From NCBI GenBank assembly GCA_022829145.1, contig CM040752.1:31662586-31726585 (forward strand): a DNA stretch of 64,000 bases, given 5' to 3'. A program made the translations under genes and the position numbers. This DNA is from Albula goreensis (taxonomy: Eukaryota; Chordata; Actinopteri; Albuliformes; Albulidae). Below the pieces are notes generated by a model. The model ran no database searches. It saw only the letters and a list, made by a program, of their open reading frames with translations, and was not told the DNA's origin. Numbering within the stretch: position 1 is the stretch's first letter; each line of letters begins with the position of its first letter. Positions 1 through 50,315 of the stretch are shown piece by piece.

Positions 1-227
1 TGTGGAATGACACCCTTCCTCCCTGGGTCAACCTCCATGATGCTAAGCTGCTAGCCATAGTCATTGAGGCGCACAGCCTGGATTTGAACCAAGCTATTGG
101 GCGTATTACAGGACAAACTACACTGAATTTTGCAAGTCCGTCTGATGTATCCATCTATGCTCTCCCACTGGCACCACTAAGAATCCCACCACTGGGGCTT
201 AATAAAGTATATCAAAAAAAAAAAAAC
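1..227 (+). mobile_element. 3' end of a retroposed sequence with A tail (truncated by window edge)
   Basis: A box-B-like ggatttgaacc is followed by unique sequence that ends cttaataaagtatatc and then 13 A. An AATAAA hexamer placed just before an A tail suggests reverse transcription of a polyadenylated RNA or a SINE. The 5' end is outside the window. Confidence 0.5.
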
Positions 228-1211
228 CCTGCATGAGCACTTAGTGATATACTATATTGCATATTGGTTATATATTTTTTAATTATGTATACATTATATT
301 ACTGTAAGTTATGGAGTTGGTCTTATCATGGGAAGTTAATCTCTGCTGTGTTTTGGCAGTGTAATTGCTTGGCGGTTACTCCTGCGCACACACACACATT
401 GTATGCCTCTTAACGGGTGATTTTTTACATCTCTGGGAGGCCTCATATCTCTTTGCCTGGGGCTTAAGTGAAAGAAGTGAAGGCAGAGAGTGTGTAGCTG
501 GGAAGCACTGGGTCAGCTCTGCTGGCAGTTATCTCTGTGTGCTTTAATTACATCAGGCTCACATTAACATTCAGCCCAGTGTAACACTTCAGTATCCAAA
601 TGGAGAATATCTCATATTTCTTATTTTTCCTATTTTTACCACTTGGTTCTGTATAAAATTTGGTCTTTGTGCTTATTGGTTATTACCCTTAGCATGTACA
701 GCATACTTTTTTTTCTGCAGATGGGTTAAAACATGTGGTTTCACATATCCACATGTCCAGGGCTACAATTAAAATGCTCCAAATTCAGCATTTTCTGTGA
801 AACGCTATTATGCAAAGTGTAATTCATGGTAGTAGGAGAATTTGTAGAGATTATTAATGTATTACATTCAAATTTTTTCCCTCTTGACAAACCACTGAAC
901 TGGCTGGTGTAAATGAGTGGGTGATGAAGCCAGTATAATGGCACCCACTCAAAGGCACCCAAGTTGTTTTTCATGCTGAATAAACATCAGTAGGTCCCCT
1001 CCAATTTAACCTGAGGGGGAACTTTAGCTGTATATAAATTTTGTATTTATTTACAAAGAAATCACCTCACAATGCATAAAGCTTTGCACTGATACGATAC
1101 AAAATCAATTTAAAAGATAATAATGGTGACAGTAAGTATCAAAATATTACAAAAACAATAAATACATCAGGAATAGTTTTGAATAAATGTATTGTTTTGA
1201 TTAAGTAAACT

Positions 1212-1336
1212 TGTGGTCAGTGAGTGAGCGAGTTCATGAGTGTGTGTGTGTATGAGTGCATGAGTTATGAGAGCGTGAGCGTGTGGTAGTTTGTGTATGT
1301 GTATATGAGTGAGTGAGTGGGTGTGTGTGTGTGTTG
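1212..1336. repeat. Degenerate GT/GAGT simple-sequence stretch
   Basis: Imperfect gtgagtga, gtgtgtgtgt and atgagt units mixed over about 125 bp; probably an old, decayed microsatellite. Confidence 0.8.
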
Positions 1337-4300
1337 TTTTGTGCTGTGAATGAAATGCATTAAGTGAAGAACACAGAGTGTTTCCCCACAGGGCTCATGT
1401 AGTGTGAATGGGGGGTAACACAGAGGCTATGCTAATGCACCTGAGTCTCCAGCTTTCTTCAAATGAAAGGGGATGTGGGAAGAAGAAACATTCGGCTGAC
1501 TTGAGTCCAGTTTTATTATTAAAACATTTATTCTAACATGCACGGTAGGCATACTTCCAACATAATGCACCTGCACCCAGCTCCTGCACCCATCAGGGAA
1601 ATGGCATCCTTTTTAAAGAAAACATATTCATATAAAATGTGGAGACCATGATGAGAGAGTATCCTTTATTTATGTACACAACTGAAAACCTGAGTTTCAT
1701 ATAAAAAAAGCAAATCATGGTCTTTGCACATACCCTTACAGAGAGTTACCAAAAAATTTCCTCAGTCTTGAAAACCACTGGATGCTGAAGTACATGTAAC
1801 ATATATATATAAGTCAAAGAATCCAAGTCAGAATTTAAAGAATCCATTAGTTCTCATTGTGGTCAGAAATGTATGTATCTCAATCTTTCCCTGTCCTCAT
1901 AGCAGCATTTCTTAACTGTTCTGCCCAGTTTTAGTCATGTGAAACTTCATTTTTATAACAAATTTATGCTACAAAATGGACAGCTTCTGAACCAATTGGA
2001 TTCACTGCGTGCTTTTGCATTTGACTGAAGGGCTATCTCAATGGAAGAGCTCAGTCCCCCAGGAGTGAAGATAAAGTTCTTTGACTGGTGGTTTTTCTTC
2101 AGGGACGATGGAATATACAAGTGCAATTCAATAAATACATTTACAGCTCTAAGATTGTCAGGTATGAGCAAAATAAATACATAAGAATTAATAAGACATA
2201 TAAAAATAAATAAATAAACATTTCAAAACAAGGAAACATTGTTTATAGAATCTTACTGTTTGCACCGACCCATGATTACATTCCTACTGTACATGTTGGT
2301 ATACAGATAGAAGTGCTACTTTTAAACATTTATGAAATAAAACTGATCATTTTATTATAGGTGTGGGAGGCTTTCCGTGCACAGCCATTGCTGTACTGAA
2401 CACCGTCCCCAAGAAACCATAGATGTGTGGACACATCAACTTTAAAATGCACTGTTTTTGTGTCACAGACAAAGCGAATATTTCACGGAATGGCTCTTCA
2501 CATCTTTGAGCATCTAATCCTCGATAGCTCATTAACGACGGGGTCCACTGAAAATCAGGATGTTTTTGAAGGGGGCGCTTTTCTGAGGGAGCAGCGTAAC
2601 ACAGTGAACACAACCTTTAACCTGTGTACAGCAAAGGGATCAATGCTATCGGACAGCAATCAATGCTTTCGTTCATCAACAGTTCTGGAAGCAGTTCAAG
2701 TTGCGCAATCTTCAGGTTGAGTCCGCCGTGTATCCTTTTACTCAACACTCATGGGCTGCCCAAATACATCATATGGATAATCAAAACGGTCAATCTTAAC
2801 TATTTAAAACAACACAGTGCCAGGCTATCCACATGCTCTGGAAGTGAAAGGAACGTTTTTGCATTTACTGCTTATGCATCTGTATTCTTCAGTCTTCGCA
2901 TGCACTATTATTATTTCAGAAAGCAAATGCATTTAATTGAACCCAATTCATTTACGGTGAGTTGAATGGAATAACAAACTGAACGGAATAAAAAGACATC
3001 ATACCTTTGTACTGCACCACTTACTTTTTAAGGACACATCACATGGGGATCTCACTCCATCAGTGTTTAACTTCTGTTTTTTTTCTTTTTTTTTGGACAA
3101 AGTGGTATTTCATGTTTTATATTCAACATTTTCTTTCGTCATGGGTTATTAACTTTCAGGGCAACACAAGTGGTCATAAGGACTTCAGATGTCTCTATCG
3201 CATCACGTGCTACGTCCTAAAATTCTACCTGCCTGATGGGAGAGCCAGCGGTTGCCTTAGGAGCACCCATTGTATGGTCAAAACAACTTTTCGCATAATG
3301 AGTAGGAGTGTCCCTATATCACATTAAATTTGGCAACACATTAAGTCACAAAGACGTGCCTGTGTATCACGATCAAGATGTAAAGAAAAACTAAAAAGAA
3401 ATACAATCCATTTGATATTAAATGTGAAAAGCATTCCCTGCTATCTATATACCTGTTGAATGAGCATGTTTGACATGGCAATTAAAATGAATGTTGTTGA
3501 TGAAATGTCTGGATACCGTGTGTTCTACTGCACACTGTCTGTTTAAGGGCTTAGTTTCCCATACATGCACTTATCTGAACCACACATACACTGTTCATAA
3601 TACGACTTCCTCTGTACATTCTACACAAATATTAATGTTTGAACCGCACCTACTCTACTGCATACCCTTATCTCATGATGTCGGTTTCATTGATGATTTT
3701 TTTTTCTTTGTGTGCATGCACATTTTCCCTGGATAAGGGGTTCTGTTGACCAAATAAGAAAATACTACAACAGTGATACATTTCCAGTCAATCTCTCTTT
3801 GTACAAAAGTAGCAAAGTCTTATGAACTGTTGAGAAGAGTAAAAAGGGTGAAACATAACATTCTATGTATACAGAATATATACACATAGAATAATGTGGA
3901 TATACTGAACAATTTGTAACTTTTAAAGAGGTCTGCCCCAAAGGATCTTGGATAATTATGGAACATAACGTAAAATTAGCGTCTCTTGTTTTGGCTCAGA
4001 TCCTGGTGTTCATTTTGCTTTTGTATTGGGATGACCAGAATTAAGACAGTATATTAGGGACTGATTTGACTGAGGAGGAGGAGACCTTGAACATGTGACT
4101 CCTGTGAGTCAAATGATGGCTGGCGCTCACTTCTCACTACACTGCTGAGTCAGCATACACTCCGTTCACACGCTTGCATTTCCCCGGCCAGCCAGGAGTG
4201 GCCACTAGAGAGTGAGGCTGAGGCCATGTGGGCCAGTTGCTGTCTCCCCATTGTGGTCCTCTGGCCATAGCCAGTACTGGTGCAGATGGGAACCGGTGCA

Positions 4301-5466
4301 AACACCCAGTCACAGGGTCCACCCAAGTGCTTCAGTTAGGTGAGCCACTCGGACAAGCACAATTCTTGCGGAGGGGCAACAGGAATTCATATCTCTAACC
4401 CATGAAGGTTACAGCTGTGGGTTGCTGTGAGAACCTACAGCACAATGTTGGTGCCGATGTGGTTCTGCTTTTTTTTTATTCCACTTAAGTCAGGCAAACT
4501 TTTAAAAAAGAAATATCTTTTTAAACACAGATCAGTGAACTGGCATTACCTCATAAAGGGACCGCGATGAAATGCTAGGCTGCACCATTTCTGCAGAACA
4601 TTTCTCAGTTTGCTACTCAACGCTCAGGGGCAAAAGAATTCTGTGCTGGCACTCCCAAGATAACAGAATTCGTTGAGGGGTTGATTAAATGCAATGTTTT
4701 TTTCTGGCCCATAACTCAAATAACACATGGAAACTGAATAAAAAATAACGTTTTTCACTTGTGTTAAAAGTGAAACAAAAACTTAAAGTTCTTCAAGAAA
4801 CAAAATAAAATTGCTTCAAAAATTTTTTTTCTTGCTAATCCACAGTTGGTTTTACTGATTCACCCTTAGCGGCTCTCTTGGTTAGCTTTTTTTGTATTAG
4901 TAATGCATTGCCCTAATTTACAAAAAAATGCAATACTCTCTTGTATAAAGACATTTAAACACATACGCACACACATACACGCAAACACATAATCCATGCT
5001 GATGTGGGGGTGATCCAAGCACACTAAAGAAACAGCACACTATGCTAAACAGTTCTTAGGAGCGAGCTTGCACTCTTCTCTCAAAAGGAGTGTGTCATCA
5101 AAGATTTTCAAGAAAATGAGTTGATCAACTAAAGAGCTAAGAAAAAGAGAACATCAAAGGGGTTTTAAAAAAATTCTTTTTTTTCTGTAAGCATTTTGAT
5201 ATATAAAAGCAAAGATTTGTGTTCTGTCCAACGCTTTCGATATGTACCCTGTTGTGACGCCGTTGTTCTGTCATCAAAAAGAATGTCCTGTCCAATCTGA
5301 GACAAAGCAAATCACCAAAAGCCATTACTTACATTTGGACTATTTGGAACACTTGAGGTTTGGGGGAACAGAGAGAAATTCTTTTGAAATTCTTCTCATC
5401 TTTTGTTAATGGGTAGTTAATCATGTAAAATGCAGAATTCCAGTTCCATTAGATTTACATCCCAGG

Positions 5467-5489
5467 TTTTTTTTTTTTTTTTTTTTTTT
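5467..5489. repeat. Poly-T run of 23
   Basis: Homopolymer in the downstream flank; a second shorter T run follows at about 5500. Confidence 0.95.
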
Positions 5490-5794
5490 GTGCCAGGTGT
5501 TTTTTTTTCTCGTGTTCTCTTTTGAAGCTTTAGACATCATGACTGCACAGAAAGCTCATCTTGAGTCTCGTTGTCTCCAGACATCGCCAGCTGTTGTTTT
5601 TTGGGGTGACTGTAGTTAAGGTAGACCAGGCATACCTAAAATAACAAAGTAAGGAAATAAAATAGGAAACATATGCTTTAAAAGCATAGACATGGAGACA
5701 CTTTATCTGATCCTCTTTGCAATCATTTATCTCAACTATAATATACAGTAGCCTCATGAAAAACAGTGGAACTGTGATCATTCGTGAATATAGT

Positions 5795-5992
5795 CTCAGA
5801 AGTGTTGTTATTCAGAAGGTTGCAAGTTCAAGTCCAATGTGGGGCACTGCTGTACAGCTCACAACAAGGCACTTAACCTGAATTGCTTCAGTACATGTCC
5901 AGCTGAATAAGAGGACAGCTTGCTGATACAATATAATCTGTGCAAGTTGCCCTGGATAAAAGTGTCTGCAAGCCAAATACAATAATACCAAA
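5795..5992 (+). mobile_element. tRNA-derived SINE, second family
   Basis: Box-B-like ggttgcaagttcaagtcc, then ggcacttaacctgaattgct, tcagtacatgtccagctgaa and a tail caagttgccctggataaaag, tgtctgc, ending in A-rich repeats. Layout is typical of teleost tRNA SINEs. The 5' end is uncertain. Confidence 0.65.
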
Positions 5993-8363
5993 ACTGTTTT
6001 TCTCCGGAAATAGAAATTAAATTTTCATTTTTAAAAAATCATTCACAATTATCATTATGTTGCCAGGATTTGATATTTATCGCTAAAATGTTGATAATGT
6101 CAGTTTCATAAGTCTGCAACAATCTGCTGGAGATCTGAAATATGCAAATGACCATAACACATTTGTGATTATATCTTGCTGAGTTCCCTCTGTGTTTGTT
6201 TTGACATGCAGTGAAATAGGTTTGTAATTTTCCTGCAGGGCCGACTGTCAAAAACAGAGATATTTACTGGCTGTCTGGGAAACTTCATTTCTGCTACCAC
6301 ACTTACAACACAGAGAACTAATTAGTTATTAGTTATTGCCTCGTTCTCATAGGAGAACATACAATATACGGTTACACCTGGTTTATAGCAAAATGTTCGT
6401 GAAATATGATGTAATGTCACTAATGTCATGATGCTTATTTTGCTTTGTATCAGCTATCATAAGCTGGTCATATTTTTCTGTATTCCCAGGACAGAGGTTA
6501 TGGGCCACTGCTTTAGGCCTGATAAAGACCCAGCTTCACTGCGATGGTAAATTTCTTGATATTAAAGCCACCGTAGGTAAGAGTTTTTACTCATCAAAAT
6601 ATTTTAGTTGTTCATGAATAATTGGCAGTAATCAGTATAATTGATTCTGTAATAGAATGTGAGTGCTTAAAACCTTGTTTTTATTATTTGAATTTTCATT
6701 ATAAACCCATAGGGAGGAACAGAACTGCCTTTGCAGCGATCGCTCTGTGCTGGCTGTCAGAGCCGTGAACTGAGCCGGGGTGCTTGGGTAAAGGGTGGGA
6801 CCCTGCCGGGTCTCCAGTGAGCGGGATGAAACGAACAGGGTCCGTTATCAAAGGTCACTTCGCATTTCCAGACCGCACGTCAGAGCCAAAACCGCGCGGA
6901 GCGTCGGGCCGCTCTTAAATTCCGCAGAATACCATTTCACAAATGTACTGTCGTAATCCAGCTCTTTTGAGCTGGCTTTTTTAATTGAACTGGTTAAGAA
7001 CATTATGGGGCATGAAGGACAATCATTACTGTCCGAGGGAATGAGTATGTTCTCATTTCATGATGTTTTGAGACTCTATGTGCTTTCATGAACGCAATGA
7101 GCAGGAAAATACCACTGAATGTTATATTATTTACTTATTTATTTATTGTTCATGGCAGCTTTAGTTGTTGAACGGGTTCCTGTCATTTGCTTATTCATGT
7201 ATGTGATGCAAATGCGGCTATGAAAAGCCATCGATTTAAAAAGCTGATGTCGACTTTCTCTGTCACAGCTGGCTCCGTCAATGCAAAATTCATAGAATAC
7301 AATATCCTGTTTCTAAACGGAAATAAAATGATTTATCTCAATAACTGTTTCACTAATGCTTGGGACTGACTTCCATGACAGGCACTGCTTTGACATAAAA
7401 TATGGCGGACTGGGATATCCTTTAGAGCAGCAGTAGTTTAATTTCCTCTCCATAACCACTTATATTGCAGAGTAATGTATAAATGAATATGTATTTTCAC
7501 AAGCTTATTTATTGAATTGGTTGATGGCTTTGATCTATTATTAGTGATGACCTTCTTATGGAATAATAGACAGCTAAGGCAAAGGAAAGTAAAACGAAAT
7601 GGAAATATTGAAAACAGAAAATGGAAGATGTTTGCTTTTAGATTAGGTTTTCCATTTGCATTGCTGCACATGTAATATAGTATTAGATATAATATTGTGA
7701 AATAAGTTGTAAAATATGATGCAAATGTCACCAGTAATCTACTGTCTTCTTCTCTTGTGTCTGAGGGGGTGTTTTGTCTTCATGACGTTGATACAAAAAC
7801 TGGTCCAACTGAGACGATTTTATCAGGAGCTGAACCACAATGTGTATGGCCTGAAATGAGCTCATTAATGCATAAACTGAGAAAAGGTGGGATTCATAAG
7901 AATACTTACAGTAAAAATCGATCTTAAATTGTGACTGTCGAGACATAATACCAATCTTTTTACCCACAATATGCTGATCAGACCACCTGGAATTATTGAG
8001 GCTATTATAATTACAATTCATATTTTTACATTTCAATAATTTCATAATACATTTACAATATGTAAATCTGTTCATTGTTTTTGGAATATCTCAGAATCTA
8101 CACAAGTTCTGCATATGCCGACCGCCCAATGAAATCCATAGCGTTCCTGTTTGTGGCGGCTGCTGTCTGGTACTTTACCAAGCCTGAAACAGGCCCCATG
8201 GTGTGAAGACCCAGAAACAGGATCATTAATATCAACCTATACGGTATCCTCATTACACAAGAATCCTGCTATATTTACCATATGTCATCATTATTGTGTT
8301 AAATCGGTGGGTAGGTGATGGAAAAATTCCATCTGACTGTATTCTGGTTGTTTTATGTTGTAA

Positions 8364-8369
8364 TTTATT
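8364..8369 (-). terminator. Candidate polyadenylation signal for grm6
   Basis: AATAAA on the minus strand about 440 nt past the stop codon. It would serve if the donor at 8805 is not used. Such hexamers are common by chance in this AT-rich flank, so support is weak. Confidence 0.25.
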
Positions 8370-8546
8370 GGGTGTACGGTCTGTCCTTAATTGCTTTGGG
8401 AACGCTGTCTCATCCCATCCCGGTAATTCAGGACTGAGATGAAGCTTCACATGAGAGAGGATGGGCGTAAAAATGAGGAATTTGACAATAAATAGGGAAG
8501 GGTTGTACTCATGTTGCAGAGTGTTGGGTCAGTTGACAGCACTGGG

Positions 8547-8770
8547 GGGAGGAGTGGATATGGGGAATACAGGGGTAAGGCATAGAGAGAACAAACAAAC
8601 ACTGATCAACAAGTGGCTGAGGGAAAAACACACGGACACAGAGAGAAAGGTAAAAGGAGGAGTGGAATGGATATGGGGAAGGGTAGGTTAAGGCATAAAG
8701 AGAACAAACACACACTGCACAACAGGAGGCTGAGGGTGAGGGGTAAGCACACAGATACAGAGAGAAAGGA
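8547..8770. repeat. Diverged two-copy tandem duplication just past the grm6 stop
   Basis: Blocks at about 8547-8653 and 8656-8770 share ggaggagtgga, gatatgggga, gagaacaaac, ggctgaggg and cagagagaaagg in the same order, with a period of 113-119 bp because of small indels. A run of 13 C follows at 8774-8786. If the gene polyadenylates downstream, this is 3' UTR; otherwise it is the start of a 3' intron. Confidence 0.85.
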
Positions 8771-8810
8771 ACACCCCCCCCCCCCCGCCCGCCGCCCAAC
8801 CTCACCTTGT

Positions 8811-45528
<36,718 letters not shown>

Positions 45529-45558
45529 TGTCTTCGCCAAGAGTGGCTGGTGTTATCT
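45529..45558 (-). other. grm6: grm6 5' UTR segment of coding exon 1, with splice acceptor
   Basis: The minus strand reads CTTTTTGCTGTTGCAG|AGATAA just upstream of the start codon. The pyrimidine tract with AG at 45560-45559 makes a credible acceptor, so at least one non-coding 5' exon and the promoter should lie further upstream (higher coordinates). The in-frame TAA at 45555-45553 bars any upstream coding extension in this exon. Confidence 0.65.
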
Positions 45559-46229
45559 CTGCAACAGCAAAAAGCCTTCACCTTCTACCTGAAGCACCTG
45601 TGGGTGACAACAAAGGAGGCAGAATCACAATGCAGCTCCATGCTTTTTCCTTTACATTCTTTGGACAAGATTGATTTAATCATAACAAAATATAACACAT
45701 TCGGGGAAAGTTATGTTGTGTAGTCTGTTTCAATTGAATTGCAAAGGCCCTAAAGGGATTAAGTACCTTTTATTAGGTCTAGACTTTATGTAACTTTAAT
45801 CTCTTGAGGCGGAAATTTTTGCCTTCCTTGAAAATTGGACACAATGGATGCAATGCATTATAATATTACCATCCACCCTGACATGAATGAGTGAGGGTGA
45901 ATGAATTAAACTACTATATAAGCATTGTCATTTTATCAATTAATAATATGTATTGTTAAATGTCAACTGTAATATAATATGGCAACACTTGCCAACTCAG
46001 CATGAATCATTAATCATGGTATAGTCAAAATTTGGCAATGTTGGCGCCAAATTACTGAACTCCTCTGGTCTGTTGTCTATAGCCTTGTGTTTTTGTCTAT
46101 AGCCTGACCTTACTAGTTGTACTTACTGTTTGTAGCTTAATGTGAACTAGCACGGCTAACCTGCACTGTTGCTAAGCGATGCCGCTGAAGTACTTGGTTG
46201 TTGGGAAATGGTCTTTGCTTATAACCAGG

Positions 46230-46322
46230 TGGATGCACTTACTGTTCTCCCACTTTGCAAGTCACTTTCGATAAAAGCATCTGTGAAATGACCATAATGT
46301 AATGTAATGCAATGTAATGTAA
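46230..46322 (+). mobile_element. 5'-truncated SINE/L2-type tail
   Basis: Contains caagtcactttcgataaaag, catctgtgaaatgaccataa and a run of tgtaatg units, matching the tails of the complete SINEs nearby; no head is present. Confidence 0.75.
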
Positions 46323-47435
46323 CTCTTCCAACATGGTACCACACCCCCTGTCTGCAGCCGTGAAAATCACCAGCAAGGGAAGAAGACACCAACCCTGACT
46401 GAGCATCACAGACAAGTGGAATAAATTAAATGGGATCTGTCATTAATAACGTTATTTGATTATGTGGAGTATGAAGGGATTGCATAATACTCAAAAACAC
46501 AAAAAATTGTCTTTGCTTTCCTGCAAAAATGGAGGTTTGCTCTAGACTCGAAGAAATACATGGAGAAACTCCTTATTAAAATGTTGAGCTCCCAGGGATG
46601 TCATTTGTTTATCCCTCAGAACTTTTTGGAAAGGAACGCCATTGTAGCAGGTAAATTATTGAACACGTTCTGGATAATGTGAATTCACTCATTTCTCTGC
46701 TCTGCATTAATGCTGCATCGTCTCCTCTCTCCCAAGTTGTGACTATCGCTTTTCAAGAAACTAATTTCAGTTTGAAACTCATCTCCTTGTCCCTCTACAT
46801 CAATTACTGTGTCCCTCATTATCTAACTCAGAATACAAATTAATTCTGTCATTTTTTTGGATATCTGATACTTGGTTAATAAAACAACCCTCCACAAAAA
46901 AATTCTCTCCTCACAGGCTCAGCAAATTTTTATTCAGCAACTGAAAAATAAGCATATGCATTTAACCAATGAGAACTGTGCAGATTTCCCTATGCGGCTG
47001 CTACTAATTAAATGAAATCCTTCACATTTCTGGGATTATAATCAAAACCCTCAACAATGAAATTCATGCCGTCAGAAATGTCATAGATGAAAAATGCTGT
47101 TTACAGTCCTCTTCATTTTTTTTTTATTTTGAAAAGAGACAAGTATGAGATTACAAATTTCTATGCATACTTAAGACTAGAGGCAAATATATTGCAAAAG
47201 TGTTAAATATAAGCAGCAATATGGCTGAAGAAATGTAGATTTGTGGGAAAAAGGCTGATTATTCTCTTTCTTTGAGCGCCTCGTATTTCCCCCTCAGCGT
47301 GTTTACTCTGGGTCTGTTTGTGCAGTGTACACTATCAGATTGTCCTATACAGATACAGGACTTCATTATGCAGGGTGGTTTGAGTCTCTCTATTTCTTAT
47401 TGGAAAAGAGTTCCTGTACCTCAGGGCATGTACGT

Positions 47436-47437
<2 letters not shown>

Positions 47438-47524
<87 letters not shown>
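47438..47524. repeat. (GT)n microsatellite, 87 bp
   Basis: Uninterrupted GT dinucleotides except for one GG step near 47490. Confidence 0.98.
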
Positions 47525-47526
<2 letters not shown>

Positions 47527-47829
47527 CAAACACAATTGCAGGGAGCAGGAACTGGAAATCGGCTGCATTGGGATAATCCCCAAATTGTTTTAGATGCAGT
47601 ATTCCAGAGGAGACGCACCAGATGAAACCAAAACATCCTTTTTGCCTCAGCCTGTGATTCTCTGCTCTGAGGACAAATATTGGCCAACTGGCCACTAAAG
47701 GTGTGCCTTCTGTCACGTTTTCCACAATTGCTTCACTTTCCTGACAATGGTTAGTAATTTCCTTCTCTTTAAACCTAGTTTTCCTAGGTTAACCCCAGTT
47801 TTTCCCCCTTTTTTGTTCCGAATCTTCAA

Positions 47830-48102
47830 CCCGTTGCAACTGCACCACCAACCACATGCTGCCTATGATGTCGGAAGAAGACACACTCGGTTTGTGCCGC
47901 CCAAGCATGACAAGGAGAGTGCTACTGTGATGAGGCCAACGGGAGTTAGGCCAACCTACCCTGTATCGAACCCCAGCAAGGCTGGCCAATTGTTCCCTCG
48001 CCAATGGGACCTCTGGCCAGGAATGGCAAAGCCAGGAATTGAACCCCCGACCTCAGGACCCGTAGATGGCAATTTATCCCACGAGCCACTCAGAGGCCAT
48101 GT
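47830..48102 (-). mobile_element. tRNA-derived SINE, third type, minus orientation
   Basis: The minus strand carries gagtggctcgtgggataaat (box A-like) and gggggttcaattcc (box B) in tRNA spacing, followed by about 200 bp of body. An open plus-strand frame of 136 codons overlaps it and is a by-product. Confidence 0.6.
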
Positions 48103-48723
48103 TAAAATTTTGAAAGTACTTTTTTTTTGTGCAGATGGGTTGCATCTAAAATTATGACAATTTTTAAAACTGATTCTCCCATTCACCACCTTGAACAGCC
48201 ACCTCTAAACACTGCATTTTGGAATGCAGTCCTTTACATTCTGACACACTACCGGTCTACCAGTTACCTTCTTCCATTTACCCACGGACCGATTTCATCC
48301 AGTATCTGGGCACGCTCCTGATGCTTCTGGTTTTCTGACTACTTTACGGAAGCCTCTCAGCGTGTAGCCTGTGCGATCAGCTTATTTAACACCCTGCGTC
48401 TGTGTGAATGAGGTGCTGTGCGCGGCCCTCAACACAGCCGATGCCTGCGGATGACAAATGGAGCAGCTAGAGTCCAAAGTGGCAGAAAGGCCAGCTGTGC
48501 GGAGAAGGGGGGGGGAGGGTTGGGAGGAGGAGGGGGCAGTTATATGCCCCACATAGAGAGAGTGTGGGTCAGGAGACTGGGAGGCTGATCCCCAGCAGTC
48601 CCACATTAAGCTTAGTATCGGCCCTCATAGTTGCACATGTTAAGGAGCAACTTAGGGTACTTAAATGTAGGCAACTTAAGTGCACATTAAGCTGATGGGG
48701 CATATGGACAGTGATGGCCGCTC

Positions 48724-48726
<3 letters not shown>

Positions 48727-48761
<35 letters not shown>
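48727..48761. repeat. (AG)n microsatellite, about 35 bp
   Basis: Perfect AG dinucleotide run. Confidence 0.97.
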
Positions 48762-48766
<5 letters not shown>

Positions 48767-50257
48767 AATACTCACAGAGAAAAGAGGAAGATAGCTAGCC
48801 CCAGTGCTGTAGAACTCTTGACTCCTGGATCTTATCAAGATGGCAGGCTACAGGGGATCTGTTCCATGCTGCTGGATAACACTCTACTTTTGCTCAAGCC
48901 CTGTGTCCCGGCTGGCTCCAACGACACGATGAAAGATAAATACGTTTATTATTTTCTAAATGATAAGATGGACAGGGAACGATTCCCTACAGAAATACAT
49001 ATCTATAGGATGGTTTTGAATATGTGCTGAATATGAAATATTGGTGGGTGAACATTCTGGTGTTTTATATGATCTTTTTTTTTCATTTTCTTTTTACAGT
49101 ATTTAAGCTTTCAGTGGCTGCCTTTGACCTACACGTGAAATACAGTGAAGCTCATTTGAATCATTATCAGGTGTCACTTTGGCATGTCTCTCTGTAGTAA
49201 TTATGTTCTGTTCAACGGATGACTCCCAGGGGTTACATGGATCAGTATGACAGTCAATACTAGAGCCACTGATTGAATATGCTACTCAAGAATAGATTTT
49301 CACAGATTCAGCCACTCACTCGCTATGACTTGCTCCTCTTACGCTCCACTGTGAAACAAAATCCAAGTTCCAATTATTACCTGGGATGCTTATTTGATGG
49401 AAAATCTGCTGGTAGCAGATAGGTTTCTTTTTTCAATTATATGTTTCAACTATGTGACTAATTCCATTTTTCAATAATACTACATCCTGTGAGAAAATAA
49501 TATAATATTTTGATAGTGATTGTGCTTTGGCTTGCATAACAAAGTCATGTGACACACTCTCATCATATTCATTTTAAAATGAGAGCTCCAGAAATGTTAT
49601 GAAACGTACAGTGTGCAACAGTGTGGAAGACTGCGCTGTTTTATTTTAGCCAATTGCCCTCATCAATCCTATAAACAGCTGCTTTCATGGTCAATGTGAA
49701 CATTGTTTACAAGACGTAGATCGTTCCTCATTTATTTTTGCCATGGGAATACTGTGGTCTCTTGTAGGCATGTTTGCATATCTACATAACTCATAACATG
49801 ACTATTCATGCTTTACTACATAATTAGAACGGTCGTTATATTAGAGTTATAATGGATAAAAAGTTGTACAAAAATTGAGGTGAAAGCCATAACATTAAAA
49901 GGGTTACATTGCTTCATTTGAGTGAAAGTGTAATCTATTTTGGGTTTCATTGGATACATTTATCCAAATAGACAAGACAAAAAAAATAAAATCAAAGTAT
50001 GCATATTATTCTGTCATATTACTATGTCATCTAGCCTGAACATTTTTCCATTATGTTTTAGATGCAAAAATCACATTAAATATGCCATGCAGTAACTAGA
50101 GTGTGTGGCAACCAATCTTACCGTCAGCAAAACACCAAAATATGCCACTGTCTAGGACTGACACCTAGAATTGTACGTCAGGCCTGTTTTCAGTAGAACA
50201 CCAAAAACCAAGACAAACCCAGACGAACCTGGGGAGGTCAGAGTGCAGTCAGAGACA

Positions 50258-50315
50258 TTCACATTTACATTCAGGCATTTAGAGGACACTCTTATCCACA
50301 GCGACTTTGATGAGC
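50258..50315 (-). mobile_element. L2-type tail fragment, minus orientation
   Basis: cacatttacattcaggcatt then tagaggacactcttatccac and agcgactt; reverse complement of the SINE/L2 tail. Confidence 0.7.

Larger units (their letters stand above)
1..8363. other. Downstream flank of grm6, no gene recognised
   Basis: Contains a retroposon-like end with an A tail (1-227), degenerate GT/GAGT simple repeat (1212-1336), a 23-base poly-T (5467-5489), a SINE (about 5795-5992) and a CpG-rich patch (about 6735-6930). Open frames are short and show no family resemblance. Confidence 0.7.

Noticed and set aside
45529-45540. Start of exon 1 at 45540
   Set aside because: The codon there is TTG; the first ATG after the in-frame stop is at 45528.
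47272-47725. Several frames with VCVC or THTH runs
   Set aside because: Produced by the (GT)n microsatellite.
47747-48157. Plus-strand frame of 136 codons with a LysR-like look near its middle
   Set aside because: It is read through a tRNA-derived SINE in antisense; the phrase GIEPPTSGP is a tRNA-box translation also seen in the SINE at 54435.
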